DNA of 64,000 nucleotides, taken from assembly GCF_020734105.1 (NCBI RefSeq), contig NZ_JAJAFR010000001.1, positions 62,001 through 126,000 of the forward strand. The letters are read 5' to 3'. The notes under the pieces were generated by a model. The model did no database searches. It was not told the origin of the DNA and worked only from the letters and a program-made list of their open reading frames with translations. The stretch is from Alkalihalobacillus deserti (GTDB lineage Bacteria; Bacillota; Bacilli; Bacillales; Bacillaceae_D). Below are positions 47,877 through 56,962 of this stretch, piece by piece; the stretch's first letter is position 1, and every line of letters starts with the position of its first letter. The position numbers and the translations under genes are program-made.

Positions 47877-47909
47877 GTACCAACGATCTCTTTCATGGAT
47901 CGTTGGTAC
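47877..47909 (+). promoter_or_regulatory. Intercistronic stem-loop between tctC and tctB
   Basis: A perfect 12-base stem GTACCAACGATC / GATCGTTGGTAC with a nine-base loop and no T-run. Likely protects the tctC message or partly terminates transcription. Confidence 0.7.
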
Positions 47910-47976
47910 ATAATTATTTTCAGAATTTATTCCAGTCTATGAAGAAGTAAGGATCAAATTTAAGGTGGTGAAGCAT

Positions 47977-48435
47977 ATGTTTAATACAACAAATCGTAAA
48001 TTAGGTAGTGTCATACTAGTATTTTCAATCCTATTTCTTGTTATGAGCTATCAATTGCCTTCTTCTCAATTTGCGACAGTAGACGCTGATGCCATACCGA
48101 AAGCGTTAGGTTGGATACTGCTTGGTTTGTCCATTATCTTATTCATTCAGAAGGATAGAGAGACAGAGGAGCAGAGGCAAAGAAGACAAATCCCTAAAAA
48201 GGAAATTGGAGTACTACTTATAGTAGCTTTACTTATATTCTTATATATCTCTTTATTAGAAATTCTTGGGTTCGTTATAGTCACGATGTTATTTATCTTC
48301 GTTTGTTCAAAATTCCTAGGATATGACAGCTTAAAATCAAATATTGTTGTTTCAATTTTATTTCCAGTAATTATGTATGGGATCTTTGTTTATTTACTAC
48401 AAATCTCGCTACCAAAAGGTATTTTACCAATCTGA
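47977..48435 (+). CDS. tctB: Tripartite tricarboxylate transporter small membrane subunit TctB
   Basis: 152 residues with four membrane helices, opening with a helix containing GSVILVFSILFLVMSYQLP and including the ADAIPKALGWILLGL segment that is common in TctB. Start ATG 47977 follows AAGGTGGTG. 20 bases before tctA. Confidence 0.9.
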   Translation: MFNTTNRKLGSVILVFSILFLVMSYQLPSSQFATVDADAIPKALGWILLGLSIILFIQKDRETEEQRQRRQIPKKEIGVLLIVALLIFLYISLLEILGFVIVTMLFIFVCSKFLGYDSLKSNIVVSILFPVIMYGIFVYLLQISLPKGILPI

Positions 48436-48455
48436 AGAAAGGAGGTTCAGTCTAA

Positions 48456-49946
48456 ATGGATGTATTATCAGGAATGATGTCAGGGTTTGAAGTGGCTCTA
48501 AGTTTAAATGGAATTTTATTTGTGTTAATTGGTGTTTTTGTTGGGACATTTATTGGAATGATGCCAGGATTAGGACCAATTAGTGCCATTGCAATTATGA
48601 TTCCTATTACGTATGGAATGAATCCTGCATTAGCTTTAGTTATGATGTCAGGGGTATACTATGGTGCAGTGTTTGGTGGTTCGACTGCCTCAATTCTATT
48701 AAATGCCCCTGGAATTTCCGGTACGGTTGCTACAGCTTTTGATGGTTATCCAATGGCACAGCAGGGAAAAGCTGGTCAAGCTTTAGCAATTGCAGCAATC
48801 TCTTCCTTTGTAGGTGGTACGGTTAGTGTTATATTATTGATGTTTTTAGCTCCAACACTTGCAAATGTAGCAGTTGTCTTCGGACCTCCGGAGTATTTTG
48901 CCTTAATGTTACTTGGACTTACAGCGATAACAAGTTTATCCGAAGGTTCAGTAGTAAAAGCACTTATTTCGGCAGTTGTTGGTTTTATGATTGCTACTGT
49001 TGGAATTGATGGTCAAACAGGAACTCCTCGTTTTACTTTTGGAAATGTCAATTTACTTGAAGGGATAGATTTTCTAGTTATTGCATTAGGGTTATTTGCA
49101 TTAGCAGAAGTTTGTACATTAATTTTAAACCGTAAAGGTAGTTTCTTTGAAAATGGTCAGTCAATTGGAAGCTTAAAGTTAACGAAGCAGGATTTGAAAG
49201 AGATGGTCGGTCCTATGGGAAGACAGTCCATTCTTGGGTTTATTCTAGGTATTCTACCTGGTGCTGGCGCGACCATCGCTTCATTTATTGGATATATTAC
49301 AGAAAAGAAGATTGCAAAAAAACCTGAAGAATTTGGTAAAGGCTCTATAAAGGGGTTAGCAGGTCCAGAAACAGCAAACAATGCTGCAACTGGAGGAGCG
49401 TTTGTTCCTTTGCTCAGTCTTGGCATACCAGGTTCGGGGACAACTGCTGTTATGTTAGGTGCATTTTTAGTTATGGGATTACAACCTGGACCATTATTAA
49501 TGCAAGACCGTCCTGACGTATTTTTTGGAATTATTGCAAGTATGTATGTAGGTAATGTATTTCTTTTAATATTAAATTTACCTTTGATTCCTTATATTGC
49601 AAAAGTGTTAAAAGTTCCAAGACCAATGTTAATTGCTTTAGTCATTATGTTTAGTTTGGTAGGTGTCTATGCTATTAGTTTTAATACTTTCCATCTGTAT
49701 TTATTATTAGCGTTTGGAGTAATCGGATACCTAATGAGGTTATTCTCATTTCCGGCACCTCCGTTTATTCTTGCGTTTATCCTAGGTGGAATGATGGAGC
49801 AATCTCTAAGACAATCTTTGACAATCTCAAATGGAAGCATTTCTATTTTCTTTGATAGCATGATAACTATTGTGCTTTTAATGCTTACTGTTGTATCTCT
49901 CGTTATTCCATTAATAAAGAAGCCGAGAGCTAAAAAGAAATTATAA
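48456..49946 (+). CDS. tctA: Tripartite tricarboxylate transporter large membrane subunit TctA
   Basis: 496 residues, about 12 membrane helices. Signature GMMPGLGPISAIAIMIPITY near residue 38 and its internal-repeat partner ILGFILGILPGAGATIASFI near 265, plus NNAATGGAFVPLLSLGIPGS. Secondary transport coupled to H+ or Na+; in an alkaliphile Na+ is plausible (inference). Confidence 0.95.
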   Translation: MDVLSGMMSGFEVALSLNGILFVLIGVFVGTFIGMMPGLGPISAIAIMIPITYGMNPALALVMMSGVYYGAVFGGSTASILLNAPGISGTVATAFDGYPMAQQGKAGQALAIAAISSFVGGTVSVILLMFLAPTLANVAVVFGPPEYFALMLLGLTAITSLSEGSVVKALISAVVGFMIATVGIDGQTGTPRFTFGNVNLLEGIDFLVIALGLFALAEVCTLILNRKGSFFENGQSIGSLKLTKQDLKEMVGPMGRQSILGFILGILPGAGATIASFIGYITEKKIAKKPEEFGKGSIKGLAGPETANNAATGGAFVPLLSLGIPGSGTTAVMLGAFLVMGLQPGPLLMQDRPDVFFGIIASMYVGNVFLLILNLPLIPYIAKVLKVPRPMLIALVIMFSLVGVYAISFNTFHLYLLLAFGVIGYLMRLFSFPAPPFILAFILGGMMEQSLRQSLTISNGSISIFFDSMITIVLLMLTVVSLVIPLIKKPRAKKKL

Positions 49947-49956
49947 AGCCGTAAGG

Positions 49957-49999
49957 GTGACTTAATCAAAAGTTTTAACTTTATTAAGTCACTCTCTTT
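49957..49999 (+). terminator. Terminator of the tctCBA operon
   Basis: GTGACTTAAT pairs with ATTAAGTCAC, with an inner AAAGTT/AACTTT stem, followed by CTCTTTTT. Confidence 0.78.
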
Positions 50000-50030
50000 T
50001 TCAAGGAAGTTAAAGGTGGTACATGTAAAT

Positions 50031-50957
50031 ATGATCATAATCGAAATTCTAAAAAATATAATTGTACCGCTACTACTGTTAATAAGCGCAGGGTATATTT
50101 TAAATCGAATTTTCTCGTTTCATGTCATTACATTATCTAAGTTAACATTATATTTTTATATTCCCATTTTGGTTTTCACAAAAATTTATGATACAAACTT
50201 AAATTTTAAACTTCTTGTACTAATCGTCTTTATTGTATGTGTTCAGGTAATTTGTTTATACGGATTAAACTATTTTGTGTCGAGAATTTTACAGTTTAAC
50301 AAAAAGATAAGAGCTAGTTTTGTTAATAGTGTCATACTTACGAATGCTGGTAACTTTGGTCTCCCAGTAAATAGTCTAGCTTTTAACCATGACCCATTAG
50401 CAATGTCAGTACAAATTATAGTTATGGCTATTCAAAATTTCATGACATTCTCGCTTGGAATTATGAATGCAAAATCCTCTGCAGATGCCAGCATTCTACA
50501 AGATTTAATTGGATATATTAAATCGCCGATTTTTTTTGCTGTTTTTCTAGGGATCATTGGTAACATCACAAATGTGGAAATTCCTTTGTTTCTAAAAGAG
50601 CCAATCTGGTCAATTGCAGATGGTTTTTTTGTAATTGCGTTAATAACCTTTGGTGCCCAAATTACTTTCAAAGATTTGAAAGGTTATTTTGCTCCTTTAT
50701 TAGCAAGTGTATTTATCAGATTAGTCGTATCACCAGCTATCGCATTTGGAATTCTATTGTTACTAAATATTAATGGGGTAGTAGCTGCAGCTTTGTTTAT
50801 TGCAAGTGCTCTTCCGACATCGAGAAATAGTGCTTTAATTGCGTTAGATTATGATAATCATCCAGATTTTGCGGCTCAAGCCGTTTTATTTTCTACATTA
50901 TTTGGTAGTTTATCTATTACTTTTATTATTTATTTAGCTACGATTTACTTTTTATGA
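50031..50957 (+). CDS. AEC-family permease (auxin/malonate efflux type)
   Basis: 308 residues, about ten membrane helices in two five-helix halves. The first helix LKNIIVPLLLLISAGYILNR and the NAGNFGLPVNSLAF motif typify the AEC family, whose bacterial members move malonate, malate or citrate-like acids. Directly after the tct operon in the same orientation but behind a terminator; a role in carboxylate traffic is plausible. ATG 50031 follows AAAGGTGG. Confidence 0.88.
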   Translation: MIIIEILKNIIVPLLLLISAGYILNRIFSFHVITLSKLTLYFYIPILVFTKIYDTNLNFKLLVLIVFIVCVQVICLYGLNYFVSRILQFNKKIRASFVNSVILTNAGNFGLPVNSLAFNHDPLAMSVQIIVMAIQNFMTFSLGIMNAKSSADASILQDLIGYIKSPIFFAVFLGIIGNITNVEIPLFLKEPIWSIADGFFVIALITFGAQITFKDLKGYFAPLLASVFIRLVVSPAIAFGILLLLNINGVVAAALFIASALPTSRNSALIALDYDNHPDFAAQAVLFSTLFGSLSITFIIYLATIYFL

Positions 50958-50994
50958 GAGAAAATTTAGGCTTTTTCTACTCAAATTAAAATTG

Positions 50995-51026
50995 AAAAAG
51001 GCTGCTGGATGATAGCAGCCTTTTTT
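50995..51026 (+). terminator. Terminator after the AEC permease
   Basis: AAAAAGGCTGCT / AGCAGCCTTTTT stem with a T-run. Confidence 0.9.
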
Positions 51027-51098
51027 ATATAGTTTTGACGAATAAGCTAGTAAGGTACATATTATTTGGAGGGTGAATTCCTTAGTATAAAGAAAATA

Positions 51099-51452
51099 TT
51101 AATGGTGAATTTTATAAACTGCTTTCTCTGTCTCGATCTTTAGTGCATTTCCTTCATTTGAAGTAATTACGTTTCCGGTCAGTGGAATTTCATATGCGTC
51201 TTGAGGTAAATCCTTTTTTCCTTCTTCACTGTTAATATTCCCTTGTCCATGAAGGATTAGTTCTTGTTGGGGAATATAATCGTCTATATTTTCCTCGTTT
51301 GAAACAAGAGAGATATGATCAAGCTTGAGTGTGACTTGATCAATATCAAAGATTTGTTGTAGCCCTGTAGATAACTCTCCTTTATGGATGGTCAATGTCT
51401 CCCCTTTATGTGACTCCAACCAACTTGACAACTCTTCAATATCTTGAGCCAT
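51099..51452 (-). CDS. Conserved-looking small acidic protein of unknown function
   Basis: 117 residues, soluble, acidic, predicted mostly beta, starting MAQDIEELSSWLESHKGETL. No cysteine, signal peptide or membrane helix. AAGGAGG lies seven bases before the ATG, so it is a well-formed gene. I do not recognise the family. Confidence 0.7.
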   Translation of the reverse strand: MAQDIEELSSWLESHKGETLTIHKGELSTGLQQIFDIDQVTLKLDHISLVSNEENIDDYIPQQELILHGQGNINSEEGKKDLPQDAYEIPLTGNVITSNEGNALKIETEKAVYKIHH

Positions 51453-51858
51453 ATTCTACCTCCTTAATTTCTTTTGTACTTTTCCCAGGTTGGGGCTTGT
51501 TCATGCAACGGTAATATTAAGAACAAGCTCTATAAATAGTGCTAAAATAAACAAATTGTTGAACAATCAAAAGTCGATGATTAAGAAATGGAGCAATATT
51601 TAAGTTTTTCCTATTTCAGAGAACGTTAGAAGCTATACAAGTATTTTATCCAATGAAGAGAAGATCATGCTCAAAACAGCATACTGATTTTAAGATAAAA
51701 TAAGAGTGTTTTTTTGGCATTAGAATGTCTCCTGTGCTTTAACATTATCTAGTTAATATTGGAATAGACAATTTAAAATATAAAAGTCAATTCTTGTTCA
51801 TAATAAACTTTGTCCCGACTTGAAAGCAGTTTGGGATTGTGTTTCATATTGGAGGTGC
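51453..51858. other. Gene-free interval
   Basis: About 400 AT-rich bases between two divergent genes. No open frame with a ribosome binding site, no hairpin with a T-run and no repeat stands out. It must contain both promoters. Confidence 0.4.
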
Positions 51859-52521
51859 ATGATCATCGATGGAATGTTATTCTTCGTTGTCATTGTGCTT
51901 GTTGCCGTACTTGGTGCTTTAGCTTTTTTCTTTAGAAATAAGCCTGAACCGGCTCCGGCATATATTGATCGAACGGATTTGAACAACATGAACCAAGAAC
52001 AGTTTAAGGAGGAGTTTGGGATGGAGAAAAGCACAGAAGAAATGGTGAAACAAGCAGCGGAACGAAAAGCAGAAGAAGAAATTGGGGAAGAAATCAATCC
52101 GCTTAGAGGCCATTTAGAAACGATGCAATCTACATTAAATCAACTTCAATCTACTCAACAACAAGCAAATTCAACAATGTCTTCATCAGGACAAGACCAA
52201 CAACAAACAAATCAGCTTTTACAACAGATGCAACAAATTAGTACTCAAGCACAACAACAACAACAAAAGACATTCCAACAGTTACAGCAATCTATTCAGC
52301 AAGCTACTCAAATGTTAGGGAATGTTGGTCAATCGATTCAATCCATTAATGTATTGAACCAAATGACTCAACAAATTAATCAATCACAGCAACAACTGCA
52401 ACAACAAAATCAACAGCAACAACAACAACAACAAGAGCTTCAGAAGTTACAACAAATGCAAAGTCCACAAAGTCAGCAAAGTCAATTTGGCCAAGACTAT
52501 AATCAATCTTATCAAAACTAA
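51859..52521 (+). CDS. Membrane-anchored glutamine-rich protein
   Basis: 220 residues. One N-terminal membrane helix (about 5-26: MLFFVVIVLVAVLGALAFFF), a charged segment (30-85), then about 130 residues that are mostly Q with N, S and M, long enough for coiled coil or low-complexity assembly; one run has nine consecutive Q. Start ATG 51859 lies three bases after GGAGGTGC-type site; ATG 51874 is the alternative. Function unknown; possibly a surface or spore-associated filament former (inference). Confidence 0.75.
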   Translation: MIIDGMLFFVVIVLVAVLGALAFFFRNKPEPAPAYIDRTDLNNMNQEQFKEEFGMEKSTEEMVKQAAERKAEEEIGEEINPLRGHLETMQSTLNQLQSTQQQANSTMSSSGQDQQQTNQLLQQMQQISTQAQQQQQKTFQQLQQSIQQATQMLGNVGQSIQSINVLNQMTQQINQSQQQLQQQNQQQQQQQQELQKLQQMQSPQSQQSQFGQDYNQSYQN

Positions 52522-52530
52522 CTATTCATT

Positions 52531-52570
52531 AAAAAGGTAACGGTTGACTTCTTGTTAACCGTTACCTTTT
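52531..52570 (+). terminator. Terminator after the Q-rich gene
   Basis: AAAAGGTAACGGTTGAC pairs with GTTAACCGTTACCTTTT around five bases; T-runs exit on both sides and it also faces the converging yqeW. Confidence 0.9.
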
Positions 52571-52638
52571 GATCTTATAAAGATTTTCATTAGAATTAAC
52601 ATAAGGTTCACAGCTGATGATCGGATGATACAAGTTGA

Positions 52639-53571
52639 TTAAGCTTTCTTTAGATGAAACCATTCAATAAATTTAGCGAAGTATGTAACAAGTGGCAGCA
52701 TGATAATGGAGCAAATGACATTGAAAACTAAACTAGCATGAGCAAGTTGCATCATGGGTGAAGAAGTAAGGCTACTAGCCAAATTGCTTAACGATCCAAT
52801 TAGTGGAATAAATACAAGGACTCCAAATACATTTAGCCAAATATTAGCATAAGCAACGAGTTTTGCACTACGTCCAGAACCAATACTTGCAAGATAAGCA
52901 GTAACACATGTACCTATATTCGCTCCTAACATAATGGCTATTCCAGCTTGAAGGGTTAAGACTTTATCCCCCATGAACCCCATAGCAATAGCAGTTGTTG
53001 CTGTGCTCGATTGTATAATGGCAGTTAGCACGGCTCCAATTCCAACTCCAAGTAACTCATGTTCATTTGTTAAATTAAAAAAAGAATGAATAGAAGGAAT
53101 GGATGCCAGAGGATAAGCCAGCGTCTCTAATCCGTCCATTGCAATAAAAATGCAAGCTAGTCCAAAGGATAGACATCCAATTGCATAAGCCCGTGTACCT
53201 GGAAGTAGCAATGATAGTAAGCCGATAAGCAAGAGAGGAACGATAAACATAGACAAATCTAGGGCAAGTAATTCAGTTGTCATAGTGGTTCCAATATTGG
53301 CTCCTAAAATGATTCCAATAGAGTGACGAAAGGAAAGTAACCCTGTTGCAACAAGTCCTACAGTCATAACGATAATAGCGGAGCTGCTTTGAAGAATTGC
53401 TGTAGCCATTGCACCGACAATCATGCCTTTCCATGCAGAGTTCGTTAATTGGTATATTATTTTTTGAAAGCTCGCTTGTCCGAGTTGAAAAAGGCCAGCC
53501 CTCATAACAACCATACCAAATAAGAATAACGCTATAAAAACAGCCAATAAGGAAAATAGTTCTTTGATCAC
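52639..53571 (-). CDS. yqeW: Na/Pi cotransporter family protein (YqeW-like)
   Basis: 310 residues from GTG 53571, six bases after AGAGAGGTG (B. subtilis YqeW 307). Two inverted repeats each with a QSS motif: ILQSSSAIIVMTVGLV and IIQSSTATTAIAMGF, and two GANIGT loops, the NptA/PNaS signature for sodium-coupled phosphate transport. In B. subtilis yqeW lies between mtaB and rpsU on this side; here it is still next to rpsU's neighbourhood but separated from mtaB by about 11 kb. Confidence 0.9.
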   Translation of the reverse strand: MIKELFSLLAVFIALFLFGMVVMRAGLFQLGQASFQKIIYQLTNSAWKGMIVGAMATAILQSSSAIIVMTVGLVATGLLSFRHSIGIILGANIGTTMTTELLALDLSMFIVPLLLIGLLSLLLPGTRAYAIGCLSFGLACIFIAMDGLETLAYPLASIPSIHSFFNLTNEHELLGVGIGAVLTAIIQSSTATTAIAMGFMGDKVLTLQAGIAIMLGANIGTCVTAYLASIGSGRSAKLVAYANIWLNVFGVLVFIPLIGSLSNLASSLTSSPMMQLAHASLVFNVICSIIMLPLVTYFAKFIEWFHLKKA

Positions 53572-53836
53572 TGTGATCACCTCTCTATTCAATCTATGGA
53601 CCAAACTCAACAAGCATGACTGAAAATAAATAATTTAGTAAATGAATGTTCGGAATAGCGATTGTAGAAAGAGAATTATAAGCGAACAAGACTAATTATT
53701 TGATGTCGCTTTAGCAAATTAACTAGTCAGTTTATCTACTAGTAACTCACAGTGAATCCGGTTACCTATTTAAAGTGGTAAAGCCATTTATGGTATACTA
53801 GAGAGAATGAGTTAAGAGAGATTGTGAGGCGACAAC

Positions 53837-54400
53837 ATGAAGGAAAAAATAATAGAAGTGAGTATCGATTTATTTGGAAAAAACGGTTTTACAGAAACTT
53901 CGATTCAGGATATTGTAGAAGCACTTGGCGTGACAAAAGGAACATTTTATTACTATTATAAAAGTAAAGAAGAATTGTTGATGGAAATTCATCTGCGCTA
54001 CATTGATGAATTATTACAGCATCAAGAAGAAATATTTAATAAAAAAATGAACTCTGAACAAAAGCTATATAACATTGTTTATATGATTATGAAACATATA
54101 GAAGGACATGGTCAAAGTGCAAGAGTGTTTTTTAGAGAAATTCAGCATTTGAATGAAGAGCATTTGGAGGATATTTTTAAAAAGCGTGACTTGTTTAGAG
54201 GTAATTTGAATAAGGTGATTCAAGAAGGAATTGACACCGGAGATTTTCGCGAAGACCTTAATGTTGATATTGTTGGACTAGCGATTCTTGGGGCAGTGAA
54301 TTGGAGTTATCATTGGTTTGATCCTAAGGGGAAGTTAGACGAAAAAGCAGTAACAACGATATACATTGATTTTATACTAAATGGCCTAAAAGCAAAATAA
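53837..54400 (+). CDS. TetR/AcrR-family transcriptional regulator
   Basis: 187 residues. N-terminal HTH: TSIQDIVEALGVTKGTFYYY followed by KSKEELL, a canonical TetR DNA-binding domain; the helical C-domain with REIQHLNEEHLEDIF is of the broad fatty-acid/acyl-CoA responding kind (uncertain). A TATACT -10 is at 53794-53799. It is divergent from yqeW, which is a possible target, and has its own terminator. Confidence 0.88.
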   Translation: MKEKIIEVSIDLFGKNGFTETSIQDIVEALGVTKGTFYYYYKSKEELLMEIHLRYIDELLQHQEEIFNKKMNSEQKLYNIVYMIMKHIEGHGQSARVFFREIQHLNEEHLEDIFKKRDLFRGNLNKVIQEGIDTGDFREDLNVDIVGLAILGAVNWSYHWFDPKGKLDEKAVTTIYIDFILNGLKAK

Positions 54401-54427
54401 AGATCCTTTAGAGTAGGATCTTTTATT
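54399..54427 (+). terminator. Terminator after the TetR gene
   Basis: AAAGATCCT / AGGATCTTT stem with a seven-base loop, TTTTATT tail; overlaps the stop codon. Confidence 0.85.
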
Positions 54428-54589
54428 CTAAAAATACTATCTGGTTAGTACCTATTATTGTTAATAGTAAGGTTGTTTATGCTAAGTTTAGTTCATCTCC
54501 AATTAATTTAGAAGGAAGATTTTTGAAGAGTACCTTTACTTTCATAGCAGATTGAAGTTGTAAAAACTAAGGAAATTGTCGTTTTTCGG

Positions 54590-54618
54590 TTGACCTATAG
54601 ACTTCCATATATTATAAT
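54590..54618 (+). promoter_or_regulatory. Sigma-A promoter of rpsU-yqeY
   Basis: TTGACC (54590-54595), 17-base spacer, perfect TATAAT (54613-54618), about 68 bases before the rpsU start. Confidence 0.8.
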
Positions 54619-54685
54619 TCTATAAGACGTGCACTTGAACTAAATGTACGTCCTGAGTTGGTTGTTTCGGAGGGAGGGAAATATA

Positions 54686-54859
54686 ATGGCAGAAACTCGT
54701 GTTCGCAAAAACGAATCGATTGATGCTGCACTTCGTCGCTTCAAGAGATCACTCTCTAAAGAAGGAACGTTGGCTGAGGTTAAAAAGCGTAAGCACTATG
54801 AAAAGCCTAGTGTTAAGCGTAAGAAGAAATCTGAAGCAGCAAGAAAACGTAAGTTCTAA
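54686..54859 (+). CDS. rpsU: 30S ribosomal protein S21
   Basis: 57 residues, [20 protein letters not shown] then a very basic tail with [15 protein letters not shown] 54686 after GGAGGG. Followed at 22 bases by yqeY, the usual pairing. Confidence 0.97.
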   Translation: MAETRVRKNESIDAALRRFKRSLSKEGTLAEVKKRKHYEKPSVKRKKKSEAARKRKF

Positions 54860-54881
54860 TTGAAGTGAGAGGGTGCTTTCA

Positions 54882-55325
54882 TTGAATCTTCTTGAACGTT
54901 TGAATCAAGACATGAAGAATGCGATGAAGAACAAGGAAAAGGATAGACTCTCTGTCATCCGTATGGTAAAGTCGTCGTTGCAAAACGAGCAAATAAAGCT
55001 CGGACGTGAGTTGACGGACGATGAAAGCCTTACGGTGCTTAATCGCGAACTGAAACAACGCAAGGATTCCCTCCATGAGTTTGAAAAAGCTAACCGAGAA
55101 GATCTAGCTTCCAAGCTACGTGATGAAGTTGCTGTGCTTGTGGTCTATATGCCAGAACAGCTTTCTGAAGAAGAAGTATCGAAGATTGTTGTAGAAGCAA
55201 TTGCCGATGTAGGTGCTTCAACCAAAGCAGACATGGGTAAGGTCATGGGAGCAGTCATGCCTAAGGTTAAAGGAAAAGCTGATGGTGGTCTTGTGAATCG
55301 TCTTGTGCAACAACATTTATCATAA
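54882..55325 (+). CDS. yqeY: YqeY, GatB/YqeY domain protein
   Basis: 147 residues from TTG 54882 ([20 protein letters not shown]), nine bases after GAGAGG. Helical N-domain and the C-terminal YqeY/GatB tail with [22 protein letters not shown] (here TKADMGK). The tail resembles the tRNA-binding end of GatB; its function as a free protein is not settled. Confidence 0.94.
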   Translation: MNLLERLNQDMKNAMKNKEKDRLSVIRMVKSSLQNEQIKLGRELTDDESLTVLNRELKQRKDSLHEFEKANREDLASKLRDEVAVLVVYMPEQLSEEEVSKIVVEAIADVGASTKADMGKVMGAVMPKVKGKADGGLVNRLVQQHLS

Positions 55326-55331
55326 TGACAC

Positions 55332-55375
55332 AAACGTCTCATCTCTTTTTTAAAAAGAGTTGAGACGTTTTTTTG
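55332..55375 (+). terminator. Terminator of rpsU-yqeY
   Basis: AAACGTCTCA with CTCTTTTT pairs with AAAAAGAG and TGAGACGTTT; followed by T's. Confidence 0.92.
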
Positions 55376-55535
55376 TTTTTTTTGATAGCAGTGGCCTTAC
55401 TTTTCAAGTTTTTTCATTTGAATTAGTGTGAGCTAAACCATGTTATTGGTACTTACTAACTAGAGATTGAATACTTACTCGTGATATGATTTAAAGAGAA
55501 TAGGATAAGATAAAATAAAAAAACCTTTTAAAAAA

Positions 55536-55561
55536 TGAAACCATTTGATATCTGGTTCGTA
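55536..55561 (+). promoter_or_regulatory. Sigma-W promoter of yqeZ-floA-yqfB
   Basis: TGAAAC (55536-55541), 16-base spacer, CGTA (55558-55561): a full match to the sigma-W consensus, 34 bases before yqeZ. The B. subtilis yqeZ operon is a known sigma-W target. Confidence 0.88.
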
Positions 55562-55595
55562 AAAATAAATAGGATAATTAGAAGGGAGGGTTTGT

Positions 55596-56939
55596 ATGGC
55601 AACAAGAAATCAACGATTGATGTTCTTCATTACGTTGCTTATTCTAGCTGCTTTTTTAATGCCCATTCAATCGCTGGTACATAGTGAGAGAGCGAATAAA
55701 GGAGAGCCGATTGTCTATTATATTCCTGTTGAACAAACGGTAGAAAGAGGACTAGAAGCTTTTATGGCTCGGTCATTTGAAACCGCCGCACAAGAAGGTG
55801 CCACACATATTGTGTTAGAAATGGATACACCTGGTGGAGCAGTAGATGCGGCGGGTAATATTGCTACTCTAATTCAAGAAACAGAGGTAAGAGTAATTAC
55901 GTTTGTAAAAAGTAAGGCAATTTCTGCAGGAGCTTATATCGCACTGAATACGGATAAAATTGTGATGACACCAGGAGCAACAATGGGTTCTGCTGCGGTT
56001 ATAGATGGTGCAGGCAATGCAGCTGAAGATAAAACTCAATCATATTGGCTGTCTGAGATGCGTAGTGCGGCTGAGTTAAATGGCCGCGATCCGCAATATG
56101 CCTTAGCAATGGCCGATAATAGAATTGATCTACCGGAACTCGGAGCGCCTGAAGGAGATTTGCTAACACTAACTTCTAAGCAAGCTCTGCAAGTAGGATA
56201 TGCAGAAGCGATTGCCGCTAACCGGGTTGAATTACTTGAACATTTAGGACTTGAAAATGCAATTGAGCGAGAAATGGAAGTTAGTTTCTCTGAGCAACTA
56301 GCGCGGTTTGTTACTAATCCGGTTGTCATACCAATACTTTTATCAATTGGAAGTTTAGGGCTTGTTCTCGAACTTTATTCACCTGGATTCGGTGTGCCAG
56401 GCCTGATGGGAATATCAGCTTTATTGCTATTTTTCTTTGGACATATGTTTGCGGGTTTTGCTGGGTGGGAATCGATGATTTTATTTGTTGTTGGCTTTGT
56501 CTTGATATTGATTGAAATTTTTGTCCCAGGCTTTGGGATATTCGGTTTACTCGGAATTGCGGCTGTAATTGCAGGGATGCTTTTGGCTTCATTCTCAACT
56601 GCTTCGATGTTGATTTACATTGCTATTGCTTTAGTTATCACAACTGTTGTAGCGATTTTGATCTTTCGTTATTTTGGACATCGAGGTCCAATGCGTAAAA
56701 TCATTCTTACTGATTCAACGAGCGCCGAGAAGGGTTATATCTCAAATGCAACAAGGAAAGAGTTGGTTGGTCAAATTGGTGAAACCTTAACCCCTCTTCG
56801 TCCTTCTGGGTCGGTGGTTTTTGGAAATGAACGCCTTGACGTTGTCTCTGAGGGAGGATATATTGGACAGGGAAAGAATGTCGAAATTATCTATACAGCT
56901 GGTTCGCGCATTGTTGTAAGAGAAGTAAAGGAAAACTAA
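55596..56939 (+). CDS. yqeZ: NfeD-family membrane serine protease-like protein YqeZ
   Basis: 447 residues. N-terminal signal/anchor, a ClpP-class protease domain (about 40-230) with MDTPGGAVDAAGNIA and the serine in KAISAGAYIALNT, four membrane helices (about 245-365), and a C-terminal OB-fold NfeD domain. NfeD proteins pair with flotillins; here floA follows 23 bases later. Part of the sigma-W envelope stress response. Confidence 0.94.
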   Translation: MATRNQRLMFFITLLILAAFLMPIQSLVHSERANKGEPIVYYIPVEQTVERGLEAFMARSFETAAQEGATHIVLEMDTPGGAVDAAGNIATLIQETEVRVITFVKSKAISAGAYIALNTDKIVMTPGATMGSAAVIDGAGNAAEDKTQSYWLSEMRSAAELNGRDPQYALAMADNRIDLPELGAPEGDLLTLTSKQALQVGYAEAIAANRVELLEHLGLENAIEREMEVSFSEQLARFVTNPVVIPILLSIGSLGLVLELYSPGFGVPGLMGISALLLFFFGHMFAGFAGWESMILFVVGFVLILIEIFVPGFGIFGLLGIAAVIAGMLLASFSTASMLIYIAIALVITTVVAILIFRYFGHRGPMRKIILTDSTSAEKGYISNATRKELVGQIGETLTPLRPSGSVVFGNERLDVVSEGGYIGQGKNVEIIYTAGSRIVVREVKEN

Positions 56940-56962
56940 AAATAAGAGGAGGAATTTAGATT

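Noticed and set aside
53700..53760. ACTAGT-containing repeats upstream of the TetR gene as its operator
   Set aside because: The two ACTAGT copies are self-palindromic six-mers without a convincing extended palindrome; too weak to list.
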